Source: Streptomyces sp. NBC_00464
GTDB taxonomy: Bacteria; Actinomycetota; Actinomycetes; Streptomycetales; Streptomycetaceae
Length of the DNA stretch: 64,000 bases
Direction: 5' to 3'
Assembly (NCBI RefSeq): GCF_036013915.1
Contig: NZ_CP107899.1
Span: 5,828,001-5,892,000 of the forward strand
Numbering within the stretch: position 1 is the first letter of the stretch; each line of letters starts with the position of its first letter. Under the pieces are notes generated by a model that saw only the letters and a list, made by a program, of their open reading frames with translations, was not told where the DNA came from and did no database searches. Of this stretch, positions 51,291 to 59,309 are shown in pieces. The position numbers and the translations under genes were made by a program.

Positions 51291-51563
51291 GCGTGCGCCT
51301 GGAACGCCGGGCGCCTGCCCGGCCCGTCGTGCCGGTGAGGCGCGCCCCCGGCTGCCGGGCCCGTGGGCTGTGCCGCCGGCCGGCTCGGGCCGCTTGGGCA
51401 GGTGCCGCCCGGCCGCCCGTGCCCGTCGGCCGGGTGGGGGCATGTGACCGGCGGGTCGGCCGTTGGCCGGGGGTAGAGCATGGCCCGGGCGCTCGGGCGT
51501 TGCCGAGGGCGACGTGCGGCGCCCCGGGCAGACCCGAGGACGGGCCGGCCCCGGGGCGATCCG

Positions 51564-53969
51564 TCAGCCCTGCTGGCGGGACGGGCGCCGCAGCCACGCC
51601 GGCCGCTGCGGTGCCCGCCACCGGCCGGTCAGCGCTGCCCGGCGCTCCGACACCGCCCACATCACCCGTACGGTCGATCGCGGTGCCACGACCGCACGGA
51701 GCCGGGCGAACCGGTCGGCGGAGCCCCGGAGACCCGCCCGTACCGCCTCCGCATCCTCCGCGAGCCCCGACACCGGCTGCGGCTTCGGCGCATAGAGCAC
51801 CTGCTCCACCGCGCCCGCCACCCGGTGCACCGCCTCGGCCGCCTCCGTGTCCAGCCGGCCCATCCGTACCACCCGGTCCGCGGCCTTGCGCGGGGTCAGG
51901 GACTCGTCCGGTTCGATTCCGTGGTCCCACGCGGTGTCGGTGATCTCCTGCCAGGCCGCCAGCGTTCGCGCGGTCGCGTCCGCCGGGGTGCGCCCGGTGG
52001 AGGAGCCGAGCCGCCGGGCCCGTACCCGGGTCCGCCAGAACATGGGCAGCAACGGGAGCAGCAGGACGAGCACGGCCGCCAGGACGATTCCGAGCACGGT
52101 GCCCGCGGGCGTCCCCGTGTCCGTGGGCGTCACTGCCCCCGGGAGCGCCGAGCTGCCGCACTCACCCTGCCGGCGCATCTGCGCCGGGCAGCTGTCGGAG
52201 GCGGACGGCGTGACCGGCGCCGCTGCCGAGGCGTCCGTCTCGGGCCGGGCCGGATCGGCGGAGTCATCGGAGGGCGCGTCCGGCAGGGTGTACGACGGCG
52301 TGGAGCCGCGCGTCGGCGTGGGCTCGAAACGGGTCCATCCGACGCCCTCGAAATACAGCTCCGGCCAGGCGTGCGCATCGCGCAGACCGACCGACATCGA
52401 ACCGTCCGACTGCGCGGTGCCGGGCGTGAAGCCCACGGCGACCCGGGCCGGGATCCCCAGCGTCCGTGCCATCGCGGCCATGGTGAACGAGAAGTGGACG
52501 CAGAAGCCCCTCCTGTCTCTCAGGAAGCGGCCGATCGCTGCGCTGCCGGTACCCGAGTTCACCGAGGTGTCGTACGTGAAGCCGCCCTCCGAGGCGAAGT
52601 AGTTCTGCAGCTTCACCGCCTGCTCGTAGGCGTTGGCGGAGCCCTTCGTCACCTCGTCGGCCGTCTTCCTGACCACCTCGGGCAGGGAGTCGGGCACCTG
52701 GGTGTACTCGCGGCGCAGGGCTGCCGGGACGGTGCCCGCGCCCGCGAGCTGTCCGGCGGTCGGCTGCACGACCAGGCTGGAGACCGAGTACTGCGCACCG
52801 CCGGTGGTCTCCCCGTCGTCGCCGACGAGCGTGCGTCCCTCGGGCTCGAACCGCCAGCGTCCGCCCACCCTCACCTCGGTCGCCGGGTAGGGGAGCGGCA
52901 GGTAGGTCTGCTGGTACGAACCGGACGCGGAGATGTTCGTGCTGATCTCCGTCACCGCGACTTCCGGCGAGAGACCCGCCGGGTCCGGGAGCCGCTTCGG
53001 CACGTCCTTCAGGCCGCGGGTGGAGGCCCGCCACTCGTTTCCGTTGAACTGGTCCAGGGCCAGGATGCGGAGGTAGAAGTCCTGCACACCGGTCGCGTTG
53101 GTGCGGTACGACATCACCTCCCGGTTCTCCGGCTGGTTGAGGTTGTTCTGCAGTGAGACCAGCGGGTTCACCGCGGAGATGGTGCCGCCGCCACTTCCCT
53201 TGCCGTTGCCGCCCGCCGTGCCGGCCAGCAGCCCGCCGTCGAGCGCGGGCAGGGCAGCGGGCACGACCAGCGCGATTCCCAGTGCGAGCGCGCCGATGCG
53301 CCGCCCGGTGCGCACCGGGGCCAGGGCCCCGCGGCCCGAGGCACCGATGCCGGAGCCGCCCCGGGGCCTGGCCGCTCCGGCGAAGACCCGCCCCCACTGG
53401 GAGAGCCGGTCACGCCCCTCGGCCAGCAGGAGGAGCAGATAGCCGCAGGCGGCCAACAGGAACCAGAGCCAGTCCGCGTCGCCGTTGGAGAGACCTGCGG
53501 CGACGGAGTAGAGAGCCAGCAGGGGCAGCCCGGCCGGAGCGGCGCCGCGGAACGTGACCGCCAGCGCGTCCACCGTGAGCCCGATCAGCAGCACCCCGCC
53601 CACCAGCATCAGCCGGATGCCCGGCGTATCCGGTGCCGGGATCGCGTACCGCCCGACGTCGTCCGCGCCCACCGTCAGCAGATCCACGAGCCGCTGCACG
53701 GACTGCGGGCCGGGCAGGAATCCCGCCAGCGCCTCCTCCCGGGCGAACGCCACGGTCAGCAGCACCACCAGGACGATCGCCTGCACGCCGACGGTCAGCA
53801 GCCGCGGCAGCGGCACTCGCCGGCCGAGCGCTCCCACGCCGCACTGGATGGCCAGCAGGAACGCGGCCTGCAGGAACCAGGTGACCGGGTCGACCAGCGG
53901 CAGCATCGAACAAGCCGCCATCAGCGTCGCCGCAAAGGCGCACAGCGCCAGCCGACCACGACCGCTCAT
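51564..53969 (-). CDS. TgpA-like membrane transglutaminase protein (DUF3488)
   Basis: The 801-residue protein has about six to seven N-terminal helices (DUF3488, to about residue 260), an external transglutaminase-like domain with the catalytic Cys in GFCVHFS, His in RDAHAWPEL and Asp/Glu in WTRFEPTP, a disordered Ser/Pro/Asp-rich stretch, another helix (LGIVLAAVLVLLLPLL), and a cytoplasmic DUF4129-like tail. In bacteria these proteins follow a MoxR ATPase and a DUF58 protein, as here, and may process or crosslink envelope proteins. ATG 53969 follows GAGGGG; the longer frame begins within the upstream gene. Confidence 0.9.
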   Translation of the reverse strand: MSGRGRLALCAFAATLMAACSMLPLVDPVTWFLQAAFLLAIQCGVGALGRRVPLPRLLTVGVQAIVLVVLLTVAFAREEALAGFLPGPQSVQRLVDLLTVGADDVGRYAIPAPDTPGIRLMLVGGVLLIGLTVDALAVTFRGAAPAGLPLLALYSVAAGLSNGDADWLWFLLAACGYLLLLLAEGRDRLSQWGRVFAGAARPRGGSGIGASGRGALAPVRTGRRIGALALGIALVVPAALPALDGGLLAGTAGGNGKGSGGGTISAVNPLVSLQNNLNQPENREVMSYRTNATGVQDFYLRILALDQFNGNEWRASTRGLKDVPKRLPDPAGLSPEVAVTEISTNISASGSYQQTYLPLPYPATEVRVGGRWRFEPEGRTLVGDDGETTGGAQYSVSSLVVQPTAGQLAGAGTVPAALRREYTQVPDSLPEVVRKTADEVTKGSANAYEQAVKLQNYFASEGGFTYDTSVNSGTGSAAIGRFLRDRRGFCVHFSFTMAAMARTLGIPARVAVGFTPGTAQSDGSMSVGLRDAHAWPELYFEGVGWTRFEPTPTRGSTPSYTLPDAPSDDSADPARPETDASAAAPVTPSASDSCPAQMRRQGECGSSALPGAVTPTDTGTPAGTVLGIVLAAVLVLLLPLLPMFWRTRVRARRLGSSTGRTPADATARTLAAWQEITDTAWDHGIEPDESLTPRKAADRVVRMGRLDTEAAEAVHRVAGAVEQVLYAPKPQPVSGLAEDAEAVRAGLRGSADRFARLRAVVAPRSTVRVMWAVSERRAALTGRWRAPQRPAWLRRPSRQQG

Positions 53970-53979
53970 GACCGTCCCC

Positions 53980-55356
53980 TCATGACCAACCACCGGAGAA
54001 ACCTGTCGTACCGCCCGTTGTGCCGCCCACCGCGGCGGACTGGCTCAGCGAACCGTGATGGCTCGCCTGCAGCCACAGCCGGGCGAGATCCATGCCGGGC
54101 CGGACCGGCACCGCCGTCCACCCCGACTCGCGCAGCAGCCGGAGCCGTTGTTCACAGGCCGCGTCGGAGGCGGATGATTCGCCGTGCACCCAGGCGGCGC
54201 TGTCCAGGACGAACGCGACGGCCCCGCCGCTGCGCTGCCGCATCCGTGCCGCCACGGCGGCCTGCTCCTCGTCCAGCTCGCCGAGAAAGGCGATCAGCAG
54301 GCCCTCGTTGCCACCGCGCAGTACGTCGTACGCGCGCGAGAGGCCGCCCCCGTCGGAGTGGTCGACCACGGCGAGGGCGTCCATCATCAGTCCGGCCGAT
54401 TCCGCCGAGTCCTGGGCGAAGCCGCTCTCGCCCTCGCCCGGCACCGCCGTGCCGTCATCCGTCAGCAGCCGGACCGCGAAGCCCCGCTCCAGCATGTGCA
54501 CCAGGGCGGACGCGGCTCCGGAGACGGCCCACTCGAACGCCGAGTCGGGCCCCGTCCCCTGGTAGGCGGTCCCGCGCGTATCCAGCAGCACCGTGCACCT
54601 GGCGCGCTGCGGCTGCTCCTCGCGGCGCACCATCAGTTCGCCGTAGCGTGCGGTGGAGCGCCAGTGGACACGGCGCAGATCGTCGCCGTGGCGGTATCCG
54701 CGCGGAATGACGTCGTCCTCGCCCGCCAACGCGAGCGAACGCTGCCGCCCCTCGCCGTAACCGGTTGCCTCGCCCGCCAGTCGCACGGGAGGCAGTGGCT
54801 CGGTCCGGGGGATGACGACGAGCGTGTCGTACGCGTCGAACGAACGGGTCAGCTCGCACATCCCGAACGGATCACTCAGCCTCAACTGCAGGGGGCCGAG
54901 CGGGTAGCACCCCCGCAGATCCGACCGCACGCGGTAGGAAACCTCGCGCCGGCCGCCCGCCTCCACCCGGTCCAGGACGAACCGGGGCCGGGGCCCGAGC
55001 ACGTACGGCACCCGGTCCTGGAGCATGAGCAGACCGGTGGGCAGCCGCGAGACGTTGTCCATCCGCAGATGGACCCGCGCCTCGGCGCCCGCGGGTACCC
55101 GGGACGGCGAGAGCCGCCGGGTACCGGCGACCCGGTAGCGGGTCCGGAAGAGCACCGTCACACAGACCAGCGGCAGCACGGCGAGCAGCAGGCCGACCCG
55201 CAGCAGGTCCCCCTGGCCCAGCACGTAGGCGCAGACCGCGGCGGCGACACCGGCCGCCAGGAAGGACCGTCCGCGCGTGGTCAGACCACCCAGGGCGGCC
55301 CGCAGACCGCCCTTGTCGTCGCTGTCGTCCATCGCGGCCGGCCCCCCGCCGGCCAT
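53980..55356 (-). CDS. DUF58 (von Willebrand A-like) membrane protein
   Basis: The 458-residue protein starts with two hydrophobic helices (about 30-70), then a beta-rich part, then the DUF58 core with GEGRQRSLALAGEDDVIPRGYRHGDDLRRVHW, cut here to its key features: the R-x-Y-x-x-G-D/D-x-R-R-I/V-x-W pattern in PRGYRHGDDLRRVHW. It ends in a VWA-like fold that can bind metal. It is the middle gene of the moxR-DUF58-tgpA operon. Its ATG overlaps the moxR stop by one base (TGATG). Confidence 0.92.
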   Translation of the reverse strand: MAGGGPAAMDDSDDKGGLRAALGGLTTRGRSFLAAGVAAAVCAYVLGQGDLLRVGLLLAVLPLVCVTVLFRTRYRVAGTRRLSPSRVPAGAEARVHLRMDNVSRLPTGLLMLQDRVPYVLGPRPRFVLDRVEAGGRREVSYRVRSDLRGCYPLGPLQLRLSDPFGMCELTRSFDAYDTLVVIPRTEPLPPVRLAGEATGYGEGRQRSLALAGEDDVIPRGYRHGDDLRRVHWRSTARYGELMVRREEQPQRARCTVLLDTRGTAYQGTGPDSAFEWAVSGAASALVHMLERGFAVRLLTDDGTAVPGEGESGFAQDSAESAGLMMDALAVVDHSDGGGLSRAYDVLRGGNEGLLIAFLGELDEEQAAVAARMRQRSGGAVAFVLDSAAWVHGESSASDAACEQRLRLLRESGWTAVPVRPGMDLARLWLQASHHGSLSQSAAVGGTTGGTTGFSGGWS

Positions 55357-56405
55357 CAGAGCCGCCGCGCGCCGGGCTGCTGCCGGCCGCCGTACACCGA
55401 GCCCGGCTGCTGCTGGGGCGCCGGGGCGGCCGCGCCGCCCGATGCCGTCGGCACGGGGGTCTGCTGAAGGATCTCCAGCACCACCTGTTCGGCGGTGCGG
55501 CGGTTCAGCTGGGCCTGTGCCGTGGGCAGCAGCCGGTGGGCGAGCACGGCGGCTGCCAGGGCCTGTACATCGTCCGGCAGGCAGTAGTCGCGGCCGCTCA
55601 GCGCGGCGGAGGCCTTGGCGGCACGCAACAGGTGCAGGGTGGCACGCGGCGAGGCGCCGAGCCTGAGATCGGGGTGGCTGCGGGTGGCCCCGACGAGCTG
55701 CACCGCGTACCGCCGGACAGCCTCGGCGACGTGGACCGTGCGCACCGCCTCGATCAGCTTGACGATGTCGTGGGCGTGCGCCACCGGCTGGAGGTCGTCG
55801 AGCGGTGAGACGCCGCCGTGCACGTCGAGCATCTGCAGTTCGGCCTCGGCGCTGGGATAGCCGATCGACACCCTGGCCATGAACCGGTCGCGCTGGGCCT
55901 CGGGCAGCGGATACGTGCCCTCCATCTCCACCGGGTTCTGCGTGGCCACGACCATGAACGGGTCGGGCAGCTCGTAGGTGTGGCCGTCGATGGTGACCTG
56001 ACGCTCCTCCATCGACTCCAGGAGCGCGGACTGGGTCTTGGGCGAGGCGCGGTTGATCTCGTCGCCGATCACGATCTGGGCGAAGATCGCGCCCGGTTTG
56101 AACTCGAAGTCGCGGCGCTGCTGATCGAAGATGGACACACCGGTGATGTCCGACGGCAGCAGATCCGGTGTGAACTGGATGCGCCGCACCGAGCAGTCGA
56201 TGGACCGGGCCAGCGCCTTGGCCAGCATGGTCTTGCCCACCCCGGGCACGTCCTCGATCAGCAGATGGCCCTCCGCGAGCAGCACGGTCAGCGAGAGTCG
56301 TACGACCTCGGGCTTGCCCTCGATCACACTCTCCACCGACCTGCGCACCCGCTCCACTGTGGTGGTCAGATCTGTGAGGCTCGCTCGATCGTCATAGGTC
56401 GTCAC
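55356..56405 (-). CDS. moxR: MoxR-family AAA+ ATPase
   Basis: The 349-residue AAA+ chaperone-like ATPase has Walker A EDVPGVGKTMLAKAL, Walker B IVIGDEINRASPKTQ, sensor FMVVATQNPVE and PLPEAQRDRF. MoxR proteins work with DUF58/VWA partners to assemble or activate other proteins; both partners are encoded immediately downstream. GTG 56405 follows GAGGAGG. The C-terminal tail is Pro/Gln-rich. Confidence 0.95.
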   Translation of the reverse strand: MTTYDDRASLTDLTTTVERVRRSVESVIEGKPEVVRLSLTVLLAEGHLLIEDVPGVGKTMLAKALARSIDCSVRRIQFTPDLLPSDITGVSIFDQQRRDFEFKPGAIFAQIVIGDEINRASPKTQSALLESMEERQVTIDGHTYELPDPFMVVATQNPVEMEGTYPLPEAQRDRFMARVSIGYPSAEAELQMLDVHGGVSPLDDLQPVAHAHDIVKLIEAVRTVHVAEAVRRYAVQLVGATRSHPDLRLGASPRATLHLLRAAKASAALSGRDYCLPDDVQALAAAVLAHRLLPTAQAQLNRRTAEQVVLEILQQTPVPTASGGAAAPAPQQQPGSVYGGRQQPGARRL

Positions 56406-56708
56406 CCGGCCCTCCTCGGCCCTGCCCCACGCTCACCAGGAGCAGCGGGATTCCCCAGTCACGGACCGGCGCCCTTGTGCGGCCCGGCCCACCCCGAAAC
56501 ACGGACACCGCGTCGGACAGGGTCCGACGGGGTGTCACACCCGCATTCTTGTTGCCGTTACCGCTTCGTGTCACTCGCCTGTGGATAACGGGGGTTGATA
56601 TGTCGGGTTCGTTGGGATTTTCGCTGCCGGAATGTGCTCGTCCGGCACCCTCGTGCGAGGAAACCGGAAGCGCGTGCGAGGAGGTCGGAAGGATCTCGGC
56701 CCCGGGTG
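56406..56708. other. Intergenic region upstream of moxR
   Basis: About 300 bases without a gene. It contains two small palindromes, GTCGGAC/GTCCGAC (56512-56528) and GGGTGT-C-ACACCC (56530-56542), likely near the moxR promoter, and at the right end degenerate direct repeats (GTGCGAGG at 56654 and 56674; CGGAAGGATCTCG at 56686 and 56718), the last being inside the carbonic anhydrase 3' end. No terminator hairpin is obvious for the carbonic anhydrase gene. Confidence 0.6.
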
Positions 56709-57272
56709 TCAGGAAGCCGGAAGGATCTCGCGCAGCAGACCGGTGGTCACGTCGAAGACGAAACCGCGTACGTCGTCGGTGTGCAGGAGGAACGGCGAGG
56801 TGCGGACCCGCTGCATCGACTGGCGCACGTCCTGGTCCGCGTCGCTGTAGGCCTCCACCGCCCAGGCCGGCCGCTGGCCGACCTCCATCTCCAGTTCCTG
56901 ACGGAACTCCTCGGTGATCGACTCCATGCCGCAGTTCGTGTGGTGGATCAGTATCACGCTGCGGGTGCCGAGGGCCCGCTGGCTGATCGACAGCGAGCGG
57001 ATCACGTCGTCGGTGACCACGCCGCCCGCGTTGCGGATGGTGTGGCAGTCGCCGAGCGCCAGGCCGAGCGCCTTGTGGAGGTCGAGGCGGGCGTCCATAC
57101 AGGCGACGACGGCGACGCGGAGCACCGGCTTCGCGTCCATTCCGGGATCGCTGAACTCGGACGCGTACTGACCGTTCGCCTCGACCAGGCGGTCGGTCAC
57201 GGTGCCACCGGTGCGGTCCTGGCCTGCGGCGGGAGCGGAGGGCTCGGTGGAGGAGTGCGCGGAAGTCGACAT
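56709..57272 (-). CDS. Beta-class carbonic anhydrase
   Basis: This 187-residue enzyme interconverts CO2 and bicarbonate. Zinc ligands C58 (ACMDAR), H111 and C114 (HHTNC) and the D60-R62 dyad are present, as in the short mycobacterial Rv1284-like beta-CAs. ATG 57272 is chosen because TAACGT (57285-57280) ends seven bases before it with no ribosome site, so the mRNA is probably leaderless; the longer frame to 57362 extends into the promoter. It is divergent from the cell-division cluster. Confidence 0.93.
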   Translation of the reverse strand: MSTSAHSSTEPSAPAAGQDRTGGTVTDRLVEANGQYASEFSDPGMDAKPVLRVAVVACMDARLDLHKALGLALGDCHTIRNAGGVVTDDVIRSLSISQRALGTRSVILIHHTNCGMESITEEFRQELEMEVGQRPAWAVEAYSDADQDVRQSMQRVRTSPFLLHTDDVRGFVFDVTTGLLREILPAS

Positions 57273-57651
57273 GAAGAAGACGTTAGCCCGCACCGGCCGT
57301 ACCGGCGTGGTGTGGAAGCGGACAAAGAACGTCAACGACGCTTGTTGTGAGGTAACCCACAAGCCTCACACTCGGTCACCCGCTCGGGTGAACAAAGCGA
57401 GGGCCGACGCGCTGTCGGGTTGATTGATCGGGAATCGATCGAATGGCAGGGTGGACTAAAGTGACGGGAAGTTACCGACACCCTGCACATTCCGATGTAT
57501 TCCCCGTGTGCGCGGCGTACGTACGGCCCGGCCCTCTCCCGCTCGCCGGTCGGCTGACGCCCCTTCCCCGGCGCCGGCGGACCTCCCCTTCGCGAGCGGG
57601 CGGGGACCAGGCCGTACGTCCGCGCCCCGGGACCTGAGCCTGAGAGGGCGC
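57273..57651. other. Promoter region of the dcw cluster
   Basis: A 379-base gene-free stretch between the carbonic anhydrase and rsmH. Contents: the leaderless promoter of the former (57280-57285), a TCACCCG-CT-CGGGTGA palindrome (57376-57391), an AT-richer island (57420-57480) with TAAAGT (57457-57462) as a likely -10 for rsmH, and a GC-rich leader with GGCGCCGGCG-type palindromes. No mraZ gene is present directly upstream of rsmH. Confidence 0.6.
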
Positions 57652-58617
57652 ATGAGCCAGACCCGACACGTCCCGGTGATGCTCCAGCGGTGCCTGGACC
57701 TGTTGGCCCCGGCTCTGGAGGCACCGAGCCCCCAGCCGCCCGTGGTCGTCGACTGCACCCTGGGCCTCGGCGGACACAGCGAGGCGCTGCTCGCCGCCTT
57801 CCCCACCGCGAGGCTGATCGCGCTCGACCGGGACAAGGAGGCGCTGCGGCTATCCGGCGAGCGGCTCGCCCCCTACGGCGACCGCGCCACGCTGGTGCAC
57901 GCCGTCTACGACGAACTGCCCGAGGTGCTCGCCCGGCTCGGCATTCCCAAGGTCCAGGGCGTTCTGTTCGACCTGGGCGTCTCCTCCATGCAACTGGACG
58001 AGGCCGACCGCGGATTCGCGTACGCCCAGGACGCCCCGCTCGACATGCGCATGGACCAGACGACAGGCATCGGCGCGGCCGAGGTGCTCAACACCTACGC
58101 GCCGGGTGAGCTGGTCCGGATCCTGCGCGCGTACGGCGAGGAGAAGCAGGCCAAGCGGATCGTCTCCGCCGTCGTGCGCGAACGCGAGAAGGAACCCTTC
58201 ACCAACAGCGCCCGGCTCGTCGAGCTGATCCGTGACTCGCTGCCGCAGGCCGCCAAGCGCACCGGCGGCAACCCGGCCAAGCGAACCTTCCAGGCGCTGC
58301 GCATCGAGGTCAACGGCGAGCTCACCGTGCTGGAGCGGGCGATCCCGGCCGCGGTCGGGAGCCTCGCCGTCGGCGGGCGCATCGCCGTCCTGTCGTACCA
58401 CTCGCTGGAGGACCGCCTGGTCAAGCAGGTGTTCGCGGCGGGCGCCGCCAACACCGCACCGCCCGGTCTGCCGGTCGTCCCCGAGCGCTACCAGCCCCGG
58501 CTCAAGCTGCTGACCCGCGGCGCCGAACTGCCCACCGAGGAGGAGGTCGCCGAGAACCGGCGCGCCGCCCCCGCCCGGCTGCGCGGAGCCCAGCGGATCC
58601 GCGAGGAGGAGCGATGA
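57652..58617 (+). CDS. rsmH: 16S rRNA (cytosine-1402-N4)-methyltransferase RsmH
   Basis: RsmH (MraW) methylates C1402 of 16S rRNA. The 321-residue protein has [15 protein letters not shown] (SAM site), [36 protein letters not shown], and the C-terminal [18 protein letters not shown] block. ATG 57652 ([12 protein letters not shown]) follows GAGAGGG; the longer frame upstream is leader. It is the first gene of the division and cell-wall cluster and overlaps a tiny open frame at its stop. Confidence 0.96.
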   Translation: MSQTRHVPVMLQRCLDLLAPALEAPSPQPPVVVDCTLGLGGHSEALLAAFPTARLIALDRDKEALRLSGERLAPYGDRATLVHAVYDELPEVLARLGIPKVQGVLFDLGVSSMQLDEADRGFAYAQDAPLDMRMDQTTGIGAAEVLNTYAPGELVRILRAYGEEKQAKRIVSAVVREREKEPFTNSARLVELIRDSLPQAAKRTGGNPAKRTFQALRIEVNGELTVLERAIPAAVGSLAVGGRIAVLSYHSLEDRLVKQVFAAGAANTAPPGLPVVPERYQPRLKLLTRGAELPTEEEVAENRRAAPARLRGAQRIREEER

Positions 58618-58673
58618 GCAGGGGGCGCCCGGAGACTTCGCGGCCCCGGCCCGGGGACGGAGCGGCGCGGTGA
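58614..58673 (+). CDS. Possible 19-residue coupling ORF between rsmH and ftsL
   Basis: An ATG overlaps the rsmH stop (ATGA) and opens 19 codons ending in a TGA that overlaps the ftsL GTG (GTGA). The peptide would be [19 protein letters not shown]. The exact 4-base overlap at both ends suggests that it hands translating ribosomes from rsmH to ftsL, or is a relic of a longer ftsL N terminus. Its own ribosome site would be inside the end of rsmH (GAGGAGCG). Confidence 0.45.
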   Translation: MSRGRPETSRPRPGDGAAR

Positions 58674-59305
58674 GCAAACCGGCCGGCCAGCTGAAAGGGC
58701 GCGCCGCACGGCTCAGCCGGCTGATGCCGTCCGGGCCGAGCAACGCCGCCCGGACCCCCTTCGTCCTGCTGGTCGTCCTGCTCCTGGGCGGCGGTCTGAT
58801 CACCCTGCTGCTGCTGAACTCCGCGCTCAACGAAGGATCGTTCCGGCTGAGCGAGCTGAAGAAGCGCACCACCGGCCTCACCGACGATCAGCAGGCGCTC
58901 CAGCGCGACGTCGACAACGCCTCCGAACCCGACGCCCTGGCGCGGCGTGCACGGGAGCTGGGCATGGTCCCCGGCGGCAGCCCCGCCTTCCTCGACCCGA
59001 ACGGCAAGGTCCGCGGCGTACCTTCCGCCGCCCGCGCCGCGCCGACCACCGCGGCGCCGAAGCCCGACATTCCCGAGTCGCCCCCCGCGGCCACCTCGTC
59101 GGCCTCGTCCTCGCCCCGCTCCACCCCCTCGCCCACCGCGTCGGGAACGCCCGCAGCGAAGCCCGGCGCAGCGAAGCCCGGCGCAGAGAAGCCCGGCGCG
59201 GCCAAGCCCGGCGCGTCCGCGACCGGCACCGCCCCGGCGAAGGCGAGCGCCTCCGCGAACGCGCGAACCCCGGCAGCACAGACCTCCACGAGCCCCGGCA
59301 GGTGA
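58670..59305 (+). CDS. ftsL: FtsL-like cell-division protein
   Basis: The 211-residue bitopic protein has a short basic cytoplasmic part, one transmembrane helix (TPFVLLVVLLLGGGLITLLLL, around 29-49, quoted in part), an external leucine-zipper-like segment (SFRLSELKKRTTGLTDDQQ) and DALARRARELGMVPG, the septum-formation-initiator signature. The remaining 90 residues are a Pro/Ala/Ser/Thr-rich tail with a repeated AAKPG pentapeptide. It forms the FtsQLB part of the divisome. GTG 58670 follows GGAGCG. It overlaps the 19-codon frame and lies four bases before ftsI. Confidence 0.88.
   Translation: MSKPAGQLKGRAARLSRLMPSGPSNAARTPFVLLVVLLLGGGLITLLLLNSALNEGSFRLSELKKRTTGLTDDQQALQRDVDNASEPDALARRARELGMVPGGSPAFLDPNGKVRGVPSAARAAPTTAAPKPDIPESPPAATSSASSSPRSTPSPTASGTPAAKPGAAKPGAEKPGAAKPGASATGTAPAKASASANARTPAAQTSTSPGR
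59153..59212 (+). repeat. Four 15-base repeats coding AAKPG in ftsL
   Basis: Four in-frame 15-base units, the first two identical (GCAGCGAAGCCCGGC), the others with a few changes, encode the pentapeptide A-(A/E)-K-P-G. Such a repeat can change length by slippage and probably forms a flexible external linker. Confidence 0.85.
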
Positions 59306-59309
59306 CGTA

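Noticed and set aside
58947..59309. N-terminal extension of the ftsI frame
   Set aside because: Lies entirely within ftsL; GTG 59310 with a ribosome site directly after the ftsL stop is the natural start.
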